Assembly (NCBI GenBank): GCA_003952965.2
Contig: CM025855.1
Coordinates: 29,850,835 to 29,914,834 of the forward strand
DNA length: 64,000 nucleotides
Source: Morella rubra
Lineage: Eukaryota; Streptophyta; Magnoliopsida; Fagales; Myricaceae
Reading direction: 5' to 3'
The position numbers were made by a program, and so were the translations under genes. The notes beneath the pieces are model-generated. The model was not told where the DNA came from, did no database searches, and worked only from the letters and a program-made list of their open reading frames with translations. This document shows, piece by piece, positions 60,702 to 64,000 of this stretch (the stretch's first letter is position 1; each line of letters begins with the position of its first letter).

Positions 60702-61683
60702 ACAGTCGTTGAATAATGTTTCAGTTGTTGCTCAGTCATTTGTTCTGTGTATGAAGTTAGACATGCCAGTCGGCAAATTGTGCATATCCGTGAGTGTTAA
60801 CTTGTACAATTTTGAGATTTCTACAATAAAGAGGTAGATTTTTTCTGGCAACTTTGAACAGCAGCCCTAAAAATCCATTGGTGTGGACTATTTAAGCAGG
60901 TTTTCAATCCGGGGTATGAACATTTCAACCAATTTCTTGAGCAGTGAGATGTGTCTATTGACTGTCGATTCAGTGGTTGGGGATCTATTCTCTGTTTTTG
61001 TTTTATGTCAATAGATCCCCAACCATTGGTTCTTCAAACGAATCAATACAGAATGGCAATGACTCATGTATACAGAAAGAACGTAATCATAATTTTTAGC
61101 TCCCTCTTGTATTATTCATCCAAGCTTTCCAGAATTTATTTGCGAATATTCTACCGCTTTCCATATATTAATTCTATATTGTTAGAAAAATAAGTCCAAT
61201 AATTTTTTTCAATTTTCACTTTGATATGTACATATATAGGTCGATTTATATGGTTGCACTTAAGACATACAACTTTAGAGAGTGCCTTGTCAACACGTGT
61301 GGAAGTGGTTCCATTATATAAACTAACATTTTTTTCTTTGACGATTCAAAATTAATATGCTTCCCAGTATTACTGCAAGAGAGCTAGGAAATTTTCTCAA
61401 CCAAACTATTGAGGCGACTTTTTTCGTCTCTAAAAAGTTTGAAGTTGTCTTGTTAGCTGCTCTAAGGGCCGCTTGAAACGTCGTTACTCGTTACTGAAGA
61501 GCGGAAAGGTCGCAGCACTCGCACGTGGTCGAAAGATTGAGACGACTGGCGAGGTCGTCACTAAAAGCTTGAAGTTGTCTTGTAACCTGAAAGAGGCTTT
61601 TATTTTCAGTGCGAAGCTTTTTCTCTGTGACACTCCTTCCCTCCCTCTCCGGTTCTCGACCTGCTTACGCAGACTCCCAAACC
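60702..61683. other. Intergenic between CTL and RPN10
   Basis: No gene is recognised. It contains the perfect inverted repeat at 60974-61025. The 200 bases before 61684 are the RPN10 leader/promoter side. Confidence 0.55.
60974..61025. repeat. 16-bp perfect inverted repeat (hairpin)
   Basis: TGGTTGGGGATCTATT (60974-60989) is followed after 20 bases by its exact reverse complement AATAGATCCCCAACCA (61010-61025). The position, about 270 bases beyond the CTL stop codon, could be in or near the 3' end of that transcript. Confidence 0.9.
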
Positions 61684-63220
61684 ATGGTTCTCGAGGTTAG
61701 CCTTGGAATACTCCATCGTCTTCTTCTTATTAAATCCGGAGACGAAAACAAAAGGGAAATAACTATCTTGTTTAGGCTTAATCAGTTAACGTCTAGAGTT
61801 GAATTGGGCTCTAACATTTCATTTTTTCATTAACCCAGGCGACAATGATATGCATCGACAACTCAGAATGGATGCGAAACGGAGATTACTCTCCTTGCCG
61901 ATTCCAAGCCCAATCCGACGCCGTTAATCTCATCTGTGGTGCCAAAACCCAGGTCCCACAAATACCCGTTATCCCTATATTCATTCTGTGCAACTTTCTC
62001 TATTTTCATGATTGGTTTTTCTTATTTTGTTTTAACTTTTCGATTGTCAGTCTAATCCGGAGAACACGGTGGGAATTTTGACAATGGCGGGCAAAGGGGT
62101 TCGTGTGTTGGCCACTCCGACCTCTGATCTCGGCAAGATCTTAGCTTGCTTGCATGGTATGCTAGTCCAACGTACTCGGTGATTGATTTTTTTTTGTTTT
62201 ACTTGGATTTTGATAAATTTTCAGATATTGTATAGCTCAATGGATGCCCGATTGATATAATCAGTAATGAAATGTAACATCAGTAATATTTAAAATGTAC
62301 AATCTCTAATGGGGTACGTTGATTTTTGGAGGTGTTAGTTATTCATAGTTAGGTAATAACATGAGTGGGGAAGATCCTTCCTTTCGTATTAGAAGTTAAT
62401 AAGCTGTTCCATTTCACTTTCTAAAGATAGCGTTGGTAGAACGAGTTCTAGGGATTCAAGAATTTTTGTTTAGTACTTACAAGGAACACTGAGTCTTAAT
62501 AATGATTATGACTTTGGTTTTGGATGTTGTTGGTCTTCTTTCAGGTAGCTCTCACTGGAGAGCATCAATTTTCTGTTTTGGGCAAAATACAATTAGCTGC
62601 CAAAATTTTGGTTCCTTTTAGGATCCTATACTTGTTTATATCACCTTCTCCTTTTTCTTTTGGATGAAATCTTGGTCATATTGGATTCATTTGGAGCTTT
62701 GTGGCAAGAAAAATGGTGATAAGTTAGTCGTCTGAGTAATTTTGAGCTGTTTCATTATCATACTCTAGAGCATCATCCTATCTTCTTGTTCTTTAAATTT
62801 TATGTTCATCTTTTGAATAGGTCTCGAAATGGGGGGTGAGATAAATATAGCTGCTGCAATCCAGGTGGCTCAGTTGGCTCTTAAACATCGCCAAAACAAA
62901 CATCAGCAACAGAGGATTATTGTTTTCGCTGGAAGGTAAATAGTTCAAACTTTTAGTTGCTCATTCTTTTTCGTTTCTGATTAATCTTTTTCTTTCTGCC
63001 CTGTGTTCAGTCCTGTCAAATACGACAAGAAAGTGTTGGAGATGATTGGCAAGAAATTGAAAAAGAATAGTGTAGCTCTTGACATTGTTGATTTCGGTGA
63101 AGAGGATGATGGGAAGCCCGAGAAATTGGAGGCCCTTCTCGCTGCTGTTAATAATAATGATAGCAGTCATATAGTTCACGTTCCTCCTGGTCCAAATGCT
63201 CTCTCTGATGTGCTAATTAG
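61684..63220 (+). CDS. RPN10: 26S proteasome ubiquitin receptor RPN10, 5' part (runs beyond the window)
   Basis: Exons 61684-61695, 61839-61952, 62051-62156, 62821-62935 and 63011-63220 join in phase to 185 codons, and the last exon ends at a donor (ATTAG|GTGTGC). The product starts [20 protein letters not shown] and covers nearly the whole von Willebrand type A domain of RPN10/S5a: [96 protein letters not shown]. The VWA domain fixes RPN10 in the regulatory particle; the ubiquitin-interacting motifs lie in exons beyond 64000. The first exon has only 12 coding bases (MVLE). No further exon is visible up to the window edge. Confidence 0.96.
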
Positions 63221-63304
63221 GTGTGCCCCCGTGCCTCTTTTCTTTTAGCAGTCATATAATTTCTCTCCTGGTCCAAATGCCCTTCCTGATGCGCTAATTT
63301 GGTG
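63162..63304. repeat. Short tandem duplication of the RPN10 exon 5 end
   Basis: 63162-63222 and 63247-63304 both read AGCAGTCATATA, then CCTCCTGG/TCTCCTGG TCCAAATGC, then GATG(T/C)GCTAATT(A/T)GGTG. The second copy lies in intron 5 and has lost the exact donor context (TTTGGTG). Confidence 0.88.
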
Positions 63305-64000
63305 CAATCCTGTCTTGATTTGTTTATGTTGTTTTCAATTGGCCTTTCGCATGTTATATTTCAATTTTTTGTTTAAAATGTTACAATTGTTACAGGAATA
63401 ATTGTAATTTTGAATGTTGTCACTCTTTATAAAAAATGGACTTGGAAAAGGCAAACATTTTGAGAGGCCAAAAGAATGTATATTGGAGTAAAGAAAGTTA
63501 GCGAAGTTGTTAGATAAAGCAGTTAGAATCCACTTCACCACAATCTCCTCTATCACAATTGTTTGTATCTTCTTCTGGTGCTTTCCCCACATCCTTTCAT
63601 TGCTCTTTGCAAAAGCCTGTGACAGAGTTCTTGTCCTTGGATTCCACTTCTTTCCATACTCTCCACTTCTTAATCTCGTGTAGCTAGAAGATTTAAGCCT
63701 TCCCCCTTGCACCCTCTGTGAAGCCTAATTGCGACCCCTGAATCTCAGCTGAAAGGAAAGAACAGAGAAGAAAGAAGGAACATAAATGGGTTAGTCAGAG
63801 AATGTACAATTGGACAATGGGTTAGTCAGAGAATGTTCAATGTGGGACTTTGTTTGCCTCCAACTATTTTACTTTTTGGCGAAGTATATGAACTACGGTA
63901 TAAGTTTCTGATTCTGTTGTTCCTTTGCACAAGCATGGTTTCCTCTACTTGGATAGTATCACTCAAACAACAAAATGGTGAATTTATTTCCCTGCTTCAC
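63305..64000. other. RPN10 intron 5 (probable), to window edge
   Basis: No exon with an acceptor continuing RPN10 is found. A minus-strand ORF at 63335-63712 is unrecognised. A short duplicated phrase (ATGGGTTAGTCAGAGAATGT) occurs at about 63787 and 63819. Confidence 0.5.

Noticed and set aside
8645..63220. A functional gene cluster joining the neighbouring genes
   Set aside because: Strands, exon structures and inferred functions are unrelated. No biosynthetic or defence module could be assembled.

Overview
The window is nuclear DNA of a eudicot plant. The evidence is a set of intron-rich genes with plant GT-AG junctions (pathogenesis-type thaumatin-like proteins, a plant GH10 xylanase, a Nodulin-like/MFS carrier, a plant rhodanese, a choline-transporter-like protein, RPN10), AT-rich intergenic DNA, plant-type MITEs, hAT and Copia elements, and a nuclear tRNA-Glu. 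The species cannot be fixed from the sequence. All exon structures were worked out by eye from reading-frame continuity and GT/AG junctions.

Layout. 1-8.6 kb: no convincing gene, dominated by a 3.2 kb tandem duplication (955-4127 and 4145-7321). 8.6-19.7 kb: two same-strand thaumatin-like genes, each with three exons and a predicted GPI-anchor tail in exon 3, separated by transposon debris (foldback MITE at 13.3 kb, hAT remnant at 16.4-17.3 kb). 21.0-24.1 kb: an eight-exon GH10 xylanase on the minus strand with a plus-strand tRNA-Glu(CUC) gene inside one intron. 24.1-32.8 kb: mostly non-coding, with one isolated unassigned exon (27.7-27.9 kb) and a cytokinin-response-factor (CRF) domain ORF at 30.9 kb that has no AP2 domain. 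32.8-36.3 kb: a complete minus-strand Nodulin-like/MFS gene. 36.3-39.3 kb: intergenic, with a terminal-inverted-repeat element containing a LINE-type RNase H fragment.

39.3-52.8 kb is a second, older tandem duplication of about 6.5 kb. The left copy holds a broken cyclophilin and an internally deleted Copia retrotransposon with a 5-bp target duplication. The right copy holds the intact seven-exon secretory/membrane cyclophilin and a hAT-derived element. 53.6-54.9 kb: a six-exon single-domain rhodanese on the minus strand, whose 3' end is partly duplicated. 56.8-60.7 kb: a three-exon choline transporter-like gene. 61.7 kb to the right edge: the first five exons of RPN10, running out of the window.

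The genes do not form a cluster or pathway. They are an ordinary mixture of housekeeping (RPN10, cyclophilin), wall/defence (thaumatin-like, xylanase) and transport genes. The repeated theme is local tandem duplication at scales from 22 bp to 6.5 kb. I did not find a coherent undescribed system. The points most worth checking are the AP2-less CRF ORF, the GPI-tailed thaumatin-like pair with a duplicated 3' intron end, and the duplicated cyclophilin region.
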